Shown: positions 1 to 8,860, counted from the first letter of the stretch. The stretch: 64,000 bases of DNA from Pseudomonas sp. FP1742 (GCF_030687145.1 NZ_CP117460.1:1674001-1738000), one strand, 5' to 3'. Made by a program: numbers and translations. The notes: generated by a model not told the origin, from the letters alone.

Positions 1-325
1 GGATCACGGTAAACGCCGGGAAACTGGCGAAGCCCAAGGTCGCGATCGCCACCCCGGCCACCTTCACCGCGATGAAAAAACTCACCCAGTGCCCGGTCAG
101 CAGCAAGCCGCTGAGCAACAGGCGATGCCAGTCCACGGCGTCCAGTGTCTGCCAGCGGGCATGGCTGGCGAACCGGGCGAAAAACGCCAGGGCGAGCACG
201 GCGAACGCGGCACGACCGAACACGATGATCGCCGGCGAGGCGGCGGCGAGTTTGCCGAACACGCCGGTCAGGCCAAACATCAGTGCACCGATATGCAGAG
301 CGCCAAGGGCGGTACGGGGAGTCAT
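1..325 (-). CDS. EamA/DMT-family inner-membrane exporter, N-terminal part
   Basis: This is the first roughly 108 residues of a drug/metabolite transporter; the rest lies beyond the left window edge. The translation starts MTPRTALGALHIGALMFG and shows three hydrophobic stretches typical of an EamA repeat, including a glycine-rich first helix followed by an inferred cytoplasmic basic loop (FARFASHARW). EamA proteins usually have two such repeats, ten helices in all, and export small metabolites; the substrate cannot be read from sequence. The start is the ATG at 323-325. An AraC-type regulator on the same strand lies 100 bp upstream and may control it, which is inference from adjacency. Confidence 0.75.
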   Translation of the reverse strand, partial: MTPRTALGALHIGALMFGLTGVFGKLAAASPAIIVFGRAAFAVLALAFFARFASHARWQTLDAVDWHRLLLSGLLLTGHWVSFFIAVKVAGVAIATLGFASFPAFTVI

Positions 326-425
326 TGCGATCCTTAACGACAATCGAACAAATATGTGGGAGCAGCCTTCGACAGCGCCTACACAATGAACGATGTTGTT
401 GCGAGTGTCTGTCGCCAGACTCGCG

Positions 426-1184
426 TCATTTGTCGCCAGCCTCGCGGCGCAATGTACCGGGGGAGGCACCGAACTCGCGCAGCACCGCCGCGGCGAACGC
501 GCTTTGCGAGCTGTAACCGACCCGACAGGCGATCTCGCCAATGGGCAGCGTCGAATCGCGCAACAGGCCCACGGCGATGTGCAGTCGGCGACTGCGGATG
601 TAATCCATCGGTGTTTGCCCGCATTCGGCCACGAACCGCGCGTGCAACCGAGCGCTGGACAGGCCGGCAATGCGCGCCAGGTCGGCGACTTGCAGTGGAT
701 AGGCGGCGTATTGATCGATGTGTGCATTGAGCGCGGCATACGGCAGGCGCCGACCGCCGACACTGTCGGGCCTGGCATTGTTGAGGCTGGCCAGCAACAG
801 CACGGCGCCTTGCTGGGCGATCAGCGGATCACTGATCGGGCTGCCCGCCAGCCAGCTCACCAGTTGGCTTTGCCCGGCGTCCAGCGACAGGCGCCCGGCA
901 TTGTCGAGCAGGCGACGGCTGGCTTCGGCGTGATCGCCCAGTGACTCAGACACCCATTGATCGCTCGGCACATCCAGCACCAGGCAACGACTGCCACGGG
1001 CACTGTCGCAGGCATGATGCGCGCCGGACGGCACCACCACGAAACTCTGCTGCACCACCTGACTGCCACGCCCCTCGACCTCGAAGTCCAGCGCGCCCGA
1101 CAGCCCGAACACCAGTTGCGCGTGGTCGTGGCTGTGGACGATCAGGTCGTGGGTGTACTGGCGCAGTGTGAGGATCGGTCTCAT
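426..1184 (-). CDS. AraC-family transcriptional regulator (cupin sensor)
   Basis: A 252-residue regulator. The N-terminal part (about residues 10-85) looks like an AraC cupin ligand-binding fold, with HSHDHAQLVFGLSG and SFVVVPSGAHH carrying the usual histidines. The C-terminal part (about 150-250) holds two helix-turn-helix units, with LADLARIAGLS-type and IGEIACRVGYSSQSAFAAAVLREFGASP motifs typical of AraC/XylS DNA-binding domains. It is immediately upstream of and co-directional with the EamA exporter, so local control of an efflux gene is the simplest idea. The ligand is not predictable. Confidence 0.85.
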   Translation of the reverse strand: MRPILTLRQYTHDLIVHSHDHAQLVFGLSGALDFEVEGRGSQVVQQSFVVVPSGAHHACDSARGSRCLVLDVPSDQWVSESLGDHAEASRRLLDNAGRLSLDAGQSQLVSWLAGSPISDPLIAQQGAVLLLASLNNARPDSVGGRRLPYAALNAHIDQYAAYPLQVADLARIAGLSSARLHARFVAECGQTPMDYIRSRRLHIAVGLLRDSTLPIGEIACRVGYSSQSAFAAAVLREFGASPGTLRREAGDK

Positions 1185-1333
1185 CGCAGGTCTCGGGGCG
1201 ATGTTGATGAGTGAAGTCGCCAGTCTACACCGAGGCCCCGGGTTCGCGCGTTGTCACAGGACTGACTTGCGATTGTCATGGGCAATTAACCCGACCGGCG
1301 CAAGCTTGCCAAAACTTGTCCAGAGGGTTGCCC

Positions 1334-2149
1334 ATGACCAGCGCCGAGCTCGCCAAACCCAGCCGTAAGCAACGTGTGCGGACCTTATGGATTTCCGACG
1401 TGCATCTGGGCACCCGGGACTGCCAGGCCGAACACTTGTCGCAGTTTCTCAAGGGCTATCACGCCGACAAAATTTACCTGGTCGGTGACATCATCGACGG
1501 CTGGAAGCTGCGCAGCGGCATGTATTGGCCCCAGGCCCACACCAATGTGATTCGTCGCCTGCTGACCATGAGCAAGCGCGGCACAGAAGTGATCTATGTC
1601 ACCGGCAATCATGACGAATTCCTGCGCCGTTATTCAAAACTGATGCTGGGCAATATCCAGCTGGTGGACGAAGCCGTGCACGTGACCGCCGATGGTCGTC
1701 ATCTGCTGGTGATTCACGGCGATCAGTTCGACGTTATCACTCGCTACCACCGCTGGCTGGCCTTCCTCGGCGATTCGGCCTACGAGTTCACGCTGACCCT
1801 CAACCGCTGGCTCAACCATTGGCGGGCCCGTTACGGCTACGGCTACTGGTCGTTGTCGGCGTACCTCAAGCACAAGGTCAAGACTGCTGTCAGTTTCATC
1901 AGCGATTTTGAAGAAGCCATCGCTCACGAATGCGTTAAGCGCGAGTTGCATGGCGTGGTGTGCGGGCACATTCACCATGCCGAGATTCGCAAGGTGGGTG
2001 AGGTGGACTACCTCAATTGCGGGGATTGGGTGGAGTCGTGCACAGCGCTGATCGAGCATTGGGATGGGTCGATCGAGTTGTATCGGTTGGCCGATGCCCA
2101 GGCGCGGGAGGCGGAGTTGAAGGCCATTAAGGTTGCGGAGCCAGCGTAA
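1334..2149 (+). CDS. UDP-2,3-diacylglucosamine diphosphatase-like metallophosphoesterase
   Basis: A 271-residue calcineurin-type phosphoesterase. Metal-binding motifs appear in order: SDVHLGTRD near residue 23, GDIIDGWKL, GNHDEFLRR, VIHGDQFD and GHIHHAE. The motif set and the insert between them resemble the LpxH family, which removes UMP from UDP-2,3-diacylglucosamine in lipid A synthesis at the inner membrane. I chose the ATG at 1334 (MTSAELAKPSRKQ) over the longer reading frame because the upstream codons do not look like protein and this start puts the first metal motif at the usual distance. Pseudomonads carry more than one LpxH-like paralogue, so this may be an accessory copy. Confidence 0.75.
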   Translation: MTSAELAKPSRKQRVRTLWISDVHLGTRDCQAEHLSQFLKGYHADKIYLVGDIIDGWKLRSGMYWPQAHTNVIRRLLTMSKRGTEVIYVTGNHDEFLRRYSKLMLGNIQLVDEAVHVTADGRHLLVIHGDQFDVITRYHRWLAFLGDSAYEFTLTLNRWLNHWRARYGYGYWSLSAYLKHKVKTAVSFISDFEEAIAHECVKRELHGVVCGHIHHAEIRKVGEVDYLNCGDWVESCTALIEHWDGSIELYRLADAQAREAELKAIKVAEPA

Positions 2150-2179
2150 ATTTCGAGAAATAGAGTGTCTGGACGAGCG

Positions 2180-2277
2180 TCTTCGCGAGCAAGCCCGCTC
2201 CCCCATCGGATCTTCTGTGAACACAATATTTGTGACCATCGCTGATCTAATGTGGGAGCGGGCTTGCTCGCGAATGG
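2180..2277. repeat. REP pair (BIME)
   Basis: Two inverted copies of the Pseudomonas REP core face each other: CTTCGCGAGCAAGCCCGC on the left arm and its complement GCGGGCTTGCTCGCGAA on the right. They lie between two convergent genes. The left arm has CCCCCA where other copies in the window have TCCCACA, so this copy is slightly diverged. Confidence 0.9.
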
Positions 2278-2302
2278 ACCGCGCAGCGGTCCCCGACATT
2301 CT

Positions 2303-2893
2303 TCAAGCTGGCGAATGCTCTTCCATCGCCGCCTTGTAAATCGAGTTCTTGGGCTGCGCAAACAGCCGCTCCATCATCGGTTCGAAGAAGCTCAGCGGCA
2401 GGGTGTCGTATGCCGGATCAAACGCCGCCGCGTCATACCGGGCGCAAAATTCGATCGTCGCCTGATACTGCGGATGAGCACTGAATTGCTCGCGCAGATG
2501 CCGGTCCATGCCCAGGTGATGGAAAAAGTAATAGCCCTGGAAAATCCCGTGCTTTTCCACCATCCACAGGTTCTCGGCACTGACGAACGGCTTGAGGATC
2601 GCCGCGGCGATGTCCGGGTGGTTGTAGGAGCCCAGCGTGTCGCCAATGTCATGGAGCAGGGCGCAGACCACATACTCTTCGTCGCGGCCATCGCGCCAGG
2701 CACGGCTGGCGGTTTGCAGCGAGTGGGTCAGGCGATCCACCGGGAAACCGCCGAAATCACCCTCCAGCAGTTTCAAATGCGCCACGATCCGTGTCGGCAA
2801 TTGCCGGGCATAGGCACTGAAATCTGCGGCGATGATCGCCCAGTCTTCCTGTGTGCCGTCCTGCATGTGGGTAAAACCGGCGCGGGCATTCAT
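2303..2893 (-). CDS. HD-domain protein, predicted metal-dependent phosphohydrolase or oxygenase
   Basis: A 196-residue soluble protein with an HD-type metal site: H57 in RLTHSLQTA, H81-D82 in ALLHDIGDTLG, then H92 (SYNH) and H115 (EKHGIF) as further candidate ligands. The family ranges from nucleotide phosphohydrolases to mixed-valent di-iron oxygenases such as PhnZ. The extra histidines after the HD pair would fit a two-metal site, but substrate and chemistry cannot be assigned. The start is ATG at 2891-2893. The downstream DUF962 gene and this one are on the same strand, about 100 bp apart. Confidence 0.75.
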   Translation of the reverse strand: MNARAGFTHMQDGTQEDWAIIAADFSAYARQLPTRIVAHLKLLEGDFGGFPVDRLTHSLQTASRAWRDGRDEEYVVCALLHDIGDTLGSYNHPDIAAAILKPFVSAENLWMVEKHGIFQGYYFFHHLGMDRHLREQFSAHPQYQATIEFCARYDAAAFDPAYDTLPLSFFEPMMERLFAQPKNSIYKAAMEEHSPA

Positions 2894-2992
2894 CGGCTAT
2901 CCTCTTGCTCTGATCGAAAGGGATGTTTGGAGTGTAGGGCGTGGATTGAGCGTCGCACTGGCTGTCCAGGACGCTTTTGTGGCCGATGGAAC

Positions 2993-3304
2993 CTAGAACG
3001 GCACTCGCCCCACAATCATGTCGCGGTACATGACGAAATCGCCGAGCAGGCTGTAAAGAGGGTGCTGGAAGGTTGCAGGGCGATTCTTTTCGAAGAAGAA
3101 ATGCCCGACCCAGGCGAAGCTGTAACCGGCCAGCGGCAGCGCCAGCAACAGCCACCATGCGCCTTTGCCGAGGGTCAGCGCCAGAACCAGAATGACCAGC
3201 GTGGTGCCGACAAAGTGCAATCGTCGGCAAATGCTGTTGCGGTGTTCGCTGAGGTAGTACGGGTAAAACTCAGCGAAGCTATTGAAGCGCTTGATGTTTT
3301 CCAC
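2993..3304 (-). CDS. DUF962 / Mpo1-like small membrane protein
   Basis: A 103-residue protein with the family pattern: N-terminal FAEFYPYYLSEHRNSICRRLHFVGT, two hydrophobic helices (LVILVLALTLGKGAWWLLLALPLAGY), then AWVGHFFFEKNRPATFQHPLYSLLGDFVMY. The conserved H-x3-C/N and FFEKNRPATFxHPLxSL signatures are present. Yeast Mpo1 is a 2-hydroxy fatty acid dioxygenase, and bacterial members keep the histidines, so a lipid-related iron enzyme is possible. A GTG at 3302-3304 is the likely start. Confidence 0.85.
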   Translation of the reverse strand: MENIKRFNSFAEFYPYYLSEHRNSICRRLHFVGTTLVILVLALTLGKGAWWLLLALPLAGYSFAWVGHFFFEKNRPATFQHPLYSLLGDFVMYRDMIVGRVPF

Positions 3305-3461
3305 GACAGCGATCTCTGTGGTTGTTTACAGGCGACAAGTTGTGCTGCGCGTAGCTTATTTAAGTCTAGAGTGATCATTAGTATCAGGCAGTGACAATAG
3401 GCGCCACTTTAGTATCCTTCGGAATTGGGTCGTGGCATGCGGCCATCACGTAGTAAACGCC

Positions 3462-4523
3462 ATGAGCGAACGAACGACTTCTGCAAGCTGGGCGATGGGG
3501 ATTGTCAAAGCACTGGAAATGGACGGCCTGGATTGCCGGGTTCTGTTCAAGCAGCTAGGGCTCGACTATGCGGCACTGGATGACCCGGATGCGCGTTTCC
3601 CGCAAGATTCCATGACGCGGCTCTGGCAGCGCGCGGTCGAGCTGTCCGGCAACCCGGCGATCGGCCTGAACATGGGCAAGGTGGTGCGACCGGCATCTTT
3701 TCATGTCGCCGGTTATGCGTTGATGTCCAGCCAGACCCTGGCCGAAGGGTTTCAGCGCCTGGTGCGTTATCAGCGAATCATTGCCGAGAGTGCCGACCTG
3801 AGTTTCCGCTTGCTCGACGAAGGCTATGCGCTGATTTTGACGGTGCATGGCGACCACCTGCCACCCACCCGCCAGAGTGCGGAAGCGTCGATGGCTTGCG
3901 CCCTGGCGCTCTGTGGCTGGTTGACCGGGCGTACGCTGCAGCCGCGCCGGGTGTTGCTGCAAGGCAACGAGCCCGTTGATCTTGAACCCTATAAACAAGC
4001 CTTCCATGCCCCGTTGATGTTCAACGCGCCCTATGACGCCCTGATTTTCGAGCGGGCCGACATGGAGGCACCGTTGCCCACCGCCAACAAGGCCATGGCG
4101 CGGTTGCACGACCGGTTTGCCGGCGAGTACCTGGCGCGGTTTTCCGAGAGCCGCGTGACCCACAATGCGCGGCAAGTGGTGTGCCGTTTGCTGCCTCAGG
4201 GCGAACCCAAGCGTGATGCGGTGGCGCAGGCGCTGCATCTGTCGCAGCGCACCTTGCAGCGACGCCTGCAGGAAGAGGGCACGAGTTTTCAGGCGTTGCT
4301 GGATGACACGCGGCGTGAATTGGCCGAGCAATACCTGGCGCAACCGGCCACGACCTTGCTGGAAATTGCCTACCTGCTGGGGTTTGCCGATCCGAGCAAC
4401 TTCTTCCGCGCCTTCCGTCGCTGGTTCGACGCCACTCCCGGCGAATATCGGGTGCGGCTGATGGAAGCGCCCCAGCGGGTCAGTGACGCCAGAACGCAGG
4501 GATACACAGAACAAACACCGTAA
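3462..4523 (+). CDS. AraC-family regulator with arabinose-binding-like N-domain
   Basis: A 353-residue regulator from the ATG at 3462 (MSERTTSASWAMG); an in-frame GTG lies 30 bp upstream. The N-terminal 200 residues match the sensor domain shared by OruR/ArgR-type regulators (FPQDSMTRLWQRAVELSGNP, FHVAGYALMSSQTLAEGF). The C-terminal helix-turn-helix pair is seen in VAQALHLSQRTLQRRLQEEG and LLEIAYLLGFADPSNFFRAFRRWFDATP. It is transcribed divergently from the DUF962 gene and its last 44 bases overlap trkH tail to tail. The ligand is unknown. Confidence 0.85.
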   Translation: MSERTTSASWAMGIVKALEMDGLDCRVLFKQLGLDYAALDDPDARFPQDSMTRLWQRAVELSGNPAIGLNMGKVVRPASFHVAGYALMSSQTLAEGFQRLVRYQRIIAESADLSFRLLDEGYALILTVHGDHLPPTRQSAEASMACALALCGWLTGRTLQPRRVLLQGNEPVDLEPYKQAFHAPLMFNAPYDALIFERADMEAPLPTANKAMARLHDRFAGEYLARFSESRVTHNARQVVCRLLPQGEPKRDAVAQALHLSQRTLQRRLQEEGTSFQALLDDTRRELAEQYLAQPATTLLEIAYLLGFADPSNFFRAFRRWFDATPGEYRVRLMEAPQRVSDARTQGYTEQTP

Positions 4524-5934
4524 TGATCTCCAGCCGGCCCAGCAACATGCCGAACGAGAGAATCCATTTCGCGGCATCCGGCAGGCTGGCGAAGTTACCC
4601 GCCGGGCCAATGGTTTCGCCCAACCCCGGGCCGACGCCGGACACCGTGCTGGCCGCGCCGGTCAGGGCGGTCATCCAGTCCACCCCGAGCAACGACAACA
4701 GCAGTGCGATTACACAAATGGTGATAGCGAAAAAGAACGAAAAGGTCAGGATCGAGCGCACGATCTCTTCGTCGAGACGGTGGCCGTTGTATTTCTGCTT
4801 GATCACCGCGCGCGGGTGAATCAACTGGTTAAGGTTGGCCTTGAGCAGAATGTAGGCCACCTGGAAACGGAAAATCTTGATCCCGCCAGCGGTCGACCCC
4901 GAGCAGCCGCCAACAAATCCCAGATAAAAGAACAGCATCAGCGAGAAGTTGCCCCAGAGGCTGTAGTCCCCCAGTGCAAAACCTGTCGTCGTCACCACCG
5001 AGGTCACGTTCAGCGCCACATGCCGCAAGGCTTCCAGCCAGTGCAGCTGGGTAGTCCACCAGTACCAGGTGCCAAGCACCAGCCAGGTCACCAGCAACAT
5101 GCCGAGCAAGCCTTGCACCTGTTCATCCTTGATCAGGGCCCGTCGGTTACCGCGCAGGGTCGCTACATACAGGGTGAACGGCAGGGCGCCGAGAATCATG
5201 ATGACGATCGCGACCCAATGCACCGCAGGCTCCGGCCACTTGGCCAAAGACTGGTCGGAGGTTGAGAAACCACCGGTGGAAATCGCCGACATCGCGTGGT
5301 TGATCGCGTCGAACGGGCTCATCCCGGCCCACCAGAACGCCAGGCTGCCGAAAATGGTGATGCCGACGTAGGTCGCAACGATCAAACGCGCCACCATGTG
5401 TGAACGGGGCATGACCTTTTCGGAACGGTCTGACGACTCGGTCTGAAACAGCCGCATGCCACCGATGCGCAGCAATGGCAGAATCGCGACCGCCATGCCG
5501 ATAAAGCCGATCCCGCCGATCCAGTGCAGCAAGGAGCGCCATATCAGGATGCCGGGGGACATGGTGTCCAGGCCCGTGAGCACCGTCGAGCCGGTGGCGG
5601 TGATGCCGGACATGCTTTCGAAGAATGAGTCGGTGTAGCTGATGTTCTGGGTCAGCAGGAACGGCAGGGCGGCGAAGATGCACACCACCAGCCAGCTGCT
5701 GACGGTCAGCAGGTACATGTCTCGCGGGCGCAGATGGATGTGTTCGGGGCGCCCCGGAATCACCAGGGCCAGGCCGGCGACAAAGGTAATCATGCTGGCC
5801 CAGAGAAACGATGGCAGGTCGCTGGTGTGCTCGAAAATCACCAGGGTGGCCATGGGCACGACCATGGAAATGGCCAGCGTGATCAGGAAGATGCCGATGA
5901 TGAAACCAATGATCCGTAAGGTCGGCAACGCCAT
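4480..5934 (-). CDS. trkH: TrkH-family potassium uptake protein
   Basis: A 484-residue inner-membrane channel subunit. The four pore-loop repeats of the SKT superfamily are visible, including SGITATGSTVLTGLD, SAISTGGFSTSD, TSVVTTTGFALGD and the degenerate SGVGPGLGETIG, each preceded and followed by membrane helices. It ends with the usual short LEIITVFVLCIPAFWRH. Family members import K+ (with H+ or Na+) together with the NAD-binding subunit TrkA, which is not in this window. The start is the ATG at 5932-5934. The 3' end overlaps the convergent AraC gene by 44 bases. Confidence 0.93.
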   Translation of the reverse strand: MALPTLRIIGFIIGIFLITLAISMVVPMATLVIFEHTSDLPSFLWASMITFVAGLALVIPGRPEHIHLRPRDMYLLTVSSWLVVCIFAALPFLLTQNISYTDSFFESMSGITATGSTVLTGLDTMSPGILIWRSLLHWIGGIGFIGMAVAILPLLRIGGMRLFQTESSDRSEKVMPRSHMVARLIVATYVGITIFGSLAFWWAGMSPFDAINHAMSAISTGGFSTSDQSLAKWPEPAVHWVAIVIMILGALPFTLYVATLRGNRRALIKDEQVQGLLGMLLVTWLVLGTWYWWTTQLHWLEALRHVALNVTSVVTTTGFALGDYSLWGNFSLMLFFYLGFVGGCSGSTAGGIKIFRFQVAYILLKANLNQLIHPRAVIKQKYNGHRLDEEIVRSILTFSFFFAITICVIALLLSLLGVDWMTALTGAASTVSGVGPGLGETIGPAGNFASLPDAAKWILSFGMLLGRLEIITVFVLCIPAFWRH

Positions 5935-6055
5935 GAAGTCCGCTCGGGCTGATAGGGGAAGGGCGCCATTCTACCTGCGGGGCAGGGCATGTAAACCGGC
6001 AGCCCTGTGGCGGATACCGCTAGAATAGGCAGACATTTTTTTCAGGAGGTGGCCG

Positions 6056-6625
6056 ATGCAGGCTCTCGACGCTTTGCTCAACCGTGTTTCCGTTCCACGA
6101 CTGCTCGATCCGGCGCCCACTGCCGAGCAACGCGAAGTGCTGTTTGGCGCCGCGATGCGCGCGCCGGACCACGGCCATTTGCAGCCCTGGCGCTTCCTGA
6201 CAGTCGAAGGCGCGGCGCGCGAGCAAATGGGCGAGTTGTTGGCCGAAGCGGCGAAGCTGCAAGACGGCGAGGTGTCGGAAGCCGCGCTGGACAAGGCCCG
6301 TAACGGCCCGCTGCGTGCGCCGCTGGTGGTTGTGGTGATCGCGCGATTACAGGATCACGTCAAATACCCCAAGTCCGAGCAACGGTTGGCGGCGGGCTGT
6401 GCCGCTCACGGGATTTTGCTGGCAGCCTATGCGCAAGGTATTGGCGCGGTGTGGCGCACCGGTGAGCTGGCCTATTCGCCACATGTGGCCAAAGGGTTGG
6501 GTTTGGCGGAAGGGGAAGAGGTGATTGCGTTTCTTTATCTCGGTACGCCGCAGAAAGAACCGCGTGTTGCAGAGAAGGTTGATCTGGCCGAGTTTGTCAG
6601 CGCCTGGCCCGGTAAAAAGTCGTAG
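6056..6625 (+). CDS. NAD(P)H nitroreductase, YdjA type
   Basis: A 189-residue FMN-dependent nitroreductase. The family features are the FMN-binding N-terminus (LLNRVSVPRLLDPAP), the MRAPDHGHLQPWRF motif characteristic of the small YdjA/TdsD subgroup, and the C-terminal GLAEGEEVIAFLYLGTP. Members act as cytoplasmic homodimers on quinones or nitroaromatics. The start ATG at 6056 follows TTTCAGGAGGTGGCCG, a strong ribosome-binding site. It is a single gene, divergent from trkH and bounded on its 3' side by a REP pair. Confidence 0.9.
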   Translation: MQALDALLNRVSVPRLLDPAPTAEQREVLFGAAMRAPDHGHLQPWRFLTVEGAAREQMGELLAEAAKLQDGEVSEAALDKARNGPLRAPLVVVVIARLQDHVKYPKSEQRLAAGCAAHGILLAAYAQGIGAVWRTGELAYSPHVAKGLGLAEGEEVIAFLYLGTPQKEPRVAEKVDLAEFVSAWPGKKS

Positions 6626-6631
6626 ATCCAA

Positions 6632-6719
6632 TGTGGGAGCGGGCTTGCTCGCGAAAGCGGTCTGACAGTCACTGCGATGCTGGATGTGCCTAAGCCTTCG
6701 CGAGCAAGCCCGCTCCCAC
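6632..6719. repeat. REP pair (BIME)
   Basis: Inverted REP arms, TGTGGGAGCGGGCTTGC at the left and its complement at the right, enclose a short spacer. It lies between the convergent ends of the nitroreductase gene and cpxA, where such elements commonly act as transcript 3'-end stabilisers. Confidence 0.9.
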
Positions 6720-6723
6720 GGGG

Positions 6724-8064
6724 TCAGGGTTGAACCACTGCCCCCGGTACCAACGGCAATTCCAGGCTGGCTATAAACCCGCCCCCTGGGTGATTGGCCA
6801 GCACCAGACTGCCGCCGTGGCGCTCTGCCGCGCGGCGCGCAATGGCCAGCCCCAGGCCATGCCCGGCCGTTGTCTGCCCCGGTGCCCGGTAGAACGGTTC
6901 CCCCAGCTGATTCAAATGCTCGGCCTCTACACCGGGGCCGTGATCGCGCACGCTGACCACAATCCTGTCGCCCTGACGCGACGCCTGCAGTTCAATCGGT
7001 TGCCCGACCGGGTTGAAGCGCTGGGCATTGCGCAGCAGGTTGTCCACGGCCCGCTCGATCATGGTTGGCCAGCCTCTGAGGTTCAGTTGCGGCTCGGCCT
7101 CAAGGCGCACGTTCTGCTCTGGCGAACCTAGCTGAGCGTCCTTTTGCAGGGTGTTGAGCAGCGCATTGAGGTCCACTTCTTCGGCACTGGCGTTATCGGC
7201 ATCGACCCGCGCCAACACCAGGATTTCGCTGATCAGTGCTTCCAGTCGATCGCATTCACGGGTCAAACGCGGCCAGAGTTTTTCCCGCTCCTGGGGATTG
7301 GCCCGTTCGGCCAGTGCCAGCGCAATGCGCAGTCGGGCCAAGGGCGAACGCAATTCGTGGGACACGTCGCGCAGCAATTGCCGCTGACTGCCGATCAGGC
7401 TTTGCAGGCGCGCGCCCATGCGGTTGAAGTCGTTGGCCAGCACACCGAACTCATCGCGGCGGTTGGCCAGTTGCGCCAGGCTGTTTTGCTGATAGGTGGT
7501 TTGCCCCAACTCATGCACCGCGCCGCGTAAACGGCTTAGCGGTCGGGTGATGGAGAGGGTCACGAGCAGGCTGAACAGGGTCAGCACCACCAGGGCGATA
7601 CCCAGCGCACTCAATGGCCAGAGCAGGCTTTCCCGGTGCCAGGCGTCCAGCTCCGGGTGTGGAATGCGGTAGATCAGCAGGTAGGTGTCGCCCGTCTTGG
7701 CGCTGGTGTATTCATCGGTCAGGCGCCGCCATGGCAGGCGTCGATCATCGTTTTGCTGCCGTGCTTCGAAGGCGGCCGCACGCCGAGGGAAGGTGCCGCG
7801 CACCACGGGGTCGCCCGTCTCGTTGAGCACCTGAACGTCGATGTGATATTGGCGCTTGCGCTGCTCAAGGATGTCCTGGGCGGCTTCTTCGCCCTGGCTT
7901 TCGTAGGTTTGCGTCCATTGTTCGGCCAGGGTGTTGAGGCCCGGGTGACGACTGAGAATCCACGCGTCCTGGTTGAGCATGTGCCCCAGCAGAATGGAAA
8001 GCCCTGCAACCAGAGCGATAGCCAGCCAGAAGCTGGCCAGGATACGCCAGAACAATGAGCGCAC
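6724..8064 (-). CDS. cpxA: Cpx-like envelope-stress sensor histidine kinase
   Basis: A 446-residue inner-membrane kinase: helix 1 (about residues 6-28), a periplasmic domain of some 115 residues, helix 2 (about 148-172), HAMP (ITRPLSRLRGAVHELG), the H-box with H236 in VSHELRSPLARLRIA, and an ATPase domain with N (VDNLLRNAQRF), DHGPGV and GHGLGLAI boxes. I chose the GTG at 8062-8064 because GAGGA sits six bases upstream; the longer frame runs into REP DNA and codes for nonsense. Gene order cpxR - cpxP - cpxA on one strand matches P. aeruginosa PA3204-PA3206, recalled from general knowledge. Confidence 0.85.
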   Translation of the reverse strand: MRSLFWRILASFWLAIALVAGLSILLGHMLNQDAWILSRHPGLNTLAEQWTQTYESQGEEAAQDILEQRKRQYHIDVQVLNETGDPVVRGTFPRRAAAFEARQQNDDRRLPWRRLTDEYTSAKTGDTYLLIYRIPHPELDAWHRESLLWPLSALGIALVVLTLFSLLVTLSITRPLSRLRGAVHELGQTTYQQNSLAQLANRRDEFGVLANDFNRMGARLQSLIGSQRQLLRDVSHELRSPLARLRIALALAERANPQEREKLWPRLTRECDRLEALISEILVLARVDADNASAEEVDLNALLNTLQKDAQLGSPEQNVRLEAEPQLNLRGWPTMIERAVDNLLRNAQRFNPVGQPIELQASRQGDRIVVSVRDHGPGVEAEHLNQLGEPFYRAPGQTTAGHGLGLAIARRAAERHGGSLVLANHPGGGFIASLELPLVPGAVVQP

Positions 8065-8092
8065 AGAAAATCCTCGAACAAACGCAAATCCA

Positions 8093-8181
8093 TGTGGGAG
8101 CGGGCTTGCTCGCGAAGAGGGTGTGTCAGGCGACATTAATGCTGTCTGACACTCCGCTTTCGCGAGCAAGCCCGCTCCCAC
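8093..8181. repeat. REP pair (BIME)
   Basis: Perfectly matching terminal arms (TGTGGGAGCGGGCTTGC and complement) bracket a spacer containing the TGTCAG/CTGACA signature seen in other copies. It separates the cpxP-like gene from cpxA, so it may uncouple their mRNA levels. Confidence 0.9.
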
Positions 8182-8240
8182 ATTAAATTGAGTGGCATCA
8201 GACCCAACGGGGTTTAGCCGTTGGGTCCAGGGTTAACGCA

Positions 8241-8690
8241 TTATTGCGCCTTTTGCGCTTGCTGCGCTTTCCAGGCCTGGAACTCGGCCCACTCGGCGCG
8301 ACGTTCTGCCTGTTTCTTCTGGATTTCGTCGAATTGCTTCTGTTGATCCGGTTTCAGCACGGCGCGAACGTCGGCTTCGGCTTTCTTGTGCCTGGCCTCC
8401 ATCTCGTCTTTCAGGGATTTCTGGTCGGCTGGCGAAAGTTTTTCCAGGTACTTGTCGATCAGTTGCCGACGCTCGTGCATCTGCTCGCCCATGATCTTGC
8501 GGATCTGCTCGCGCTGTTCGCGGCTCAGGTCCAGTTGGCTGTAAGGACCTTTACCGTGCATGCCGTGCATCTGACCGCCATAGCGTGAGCCGTCCATGTG
8601 ATCACCCAGCGGGCCTGGGCCTTCAGGCATGGCCATGGCAACGGTCGGCAGGGCGGCAGCAAACATCAGAGCGATAAGAGTCTTACGCAT
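8241..8690 (-). CDS. Spy/CpxP-family periplasmic protein
   Basis: A 149-residue exported protein. The signal peptide is MRKTLIALMFAAALPTVAMA, with cleavage expected after AMA. The mature part has the Spy/CpxP layout: a His/Met/Gly-rich start (GGQMHGMHGKG), then LDLSREQREQIRKIMGEQMHERRQ and a second related helix segment (LKPDQQKQFDEIQKKQAERR), equivalent to the LTxxQ motifs. Such proteins are ATP-independent chaperones or CpxA inhibitors. The ATG at 8688-8690 has GGAG eight bases upstream. A CpxR-type box lies about 85 bp upstream, which strengthens the CpxP reading. Confidence 0.85.
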   Translation of the reverse strand: MRKTLIALMFAAALPTVAMAMPEGPGPLGDHMDGSRYGGQMHGMHGKGPYSQLDLSREQREQIRKIMGEQMHERRQLIDKYLEKLSPADQKSLKDEMEARHKKAEADVRAVLKPDQQKQFDEIQKKQAERRAEWAEFQAWKAQQAQKAQ

Positions 8691-8772
8691 GGTGTATCTC
8701 CTTGTCTCGTTCCCGGTACGTTCCGGATGAGTACAGATTACGCAGATCAAGGTCAGCGGCAGTCAGTGGAGC

Positions 8773-8788
8773 GTAAAGCTTGGGTAAA
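8773..8788. promoter_or_regulatory. Putative CpxR binding box
   Basis: The sequence GTAAAGCTTGGGTAAA gives two direct GTAAA half-sites separated by 6 bases, within the spacing known for CpxR boxes (GTAAA-N4-8-GTAAA). It lies in the gap between cpxR and the cpxP-like gene, so it could serve feedback activation of cpxP. No footprint evidence exists here. Confidence 0.6.
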
Positions 8789-8860
8789 GAGGGTTTTGTG
8801 CCTTCCTGACAATTCCAGCACTTCGCCTATTTCTCTCTGACGAAACTTGGCGTGTCGGAT

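Noticed and set aside
354..370. Lone REP-like TGTGGGAGC
   Set aside because: Only nine bases match and no partner arm follows, so it is not supported as a REP element.
8065..8181. Longer N-terminus for cpxA
   Set aside because: The extra 39 codons are the translation of a REP element; the GTG at 8064 has its own ribosome-binding site.
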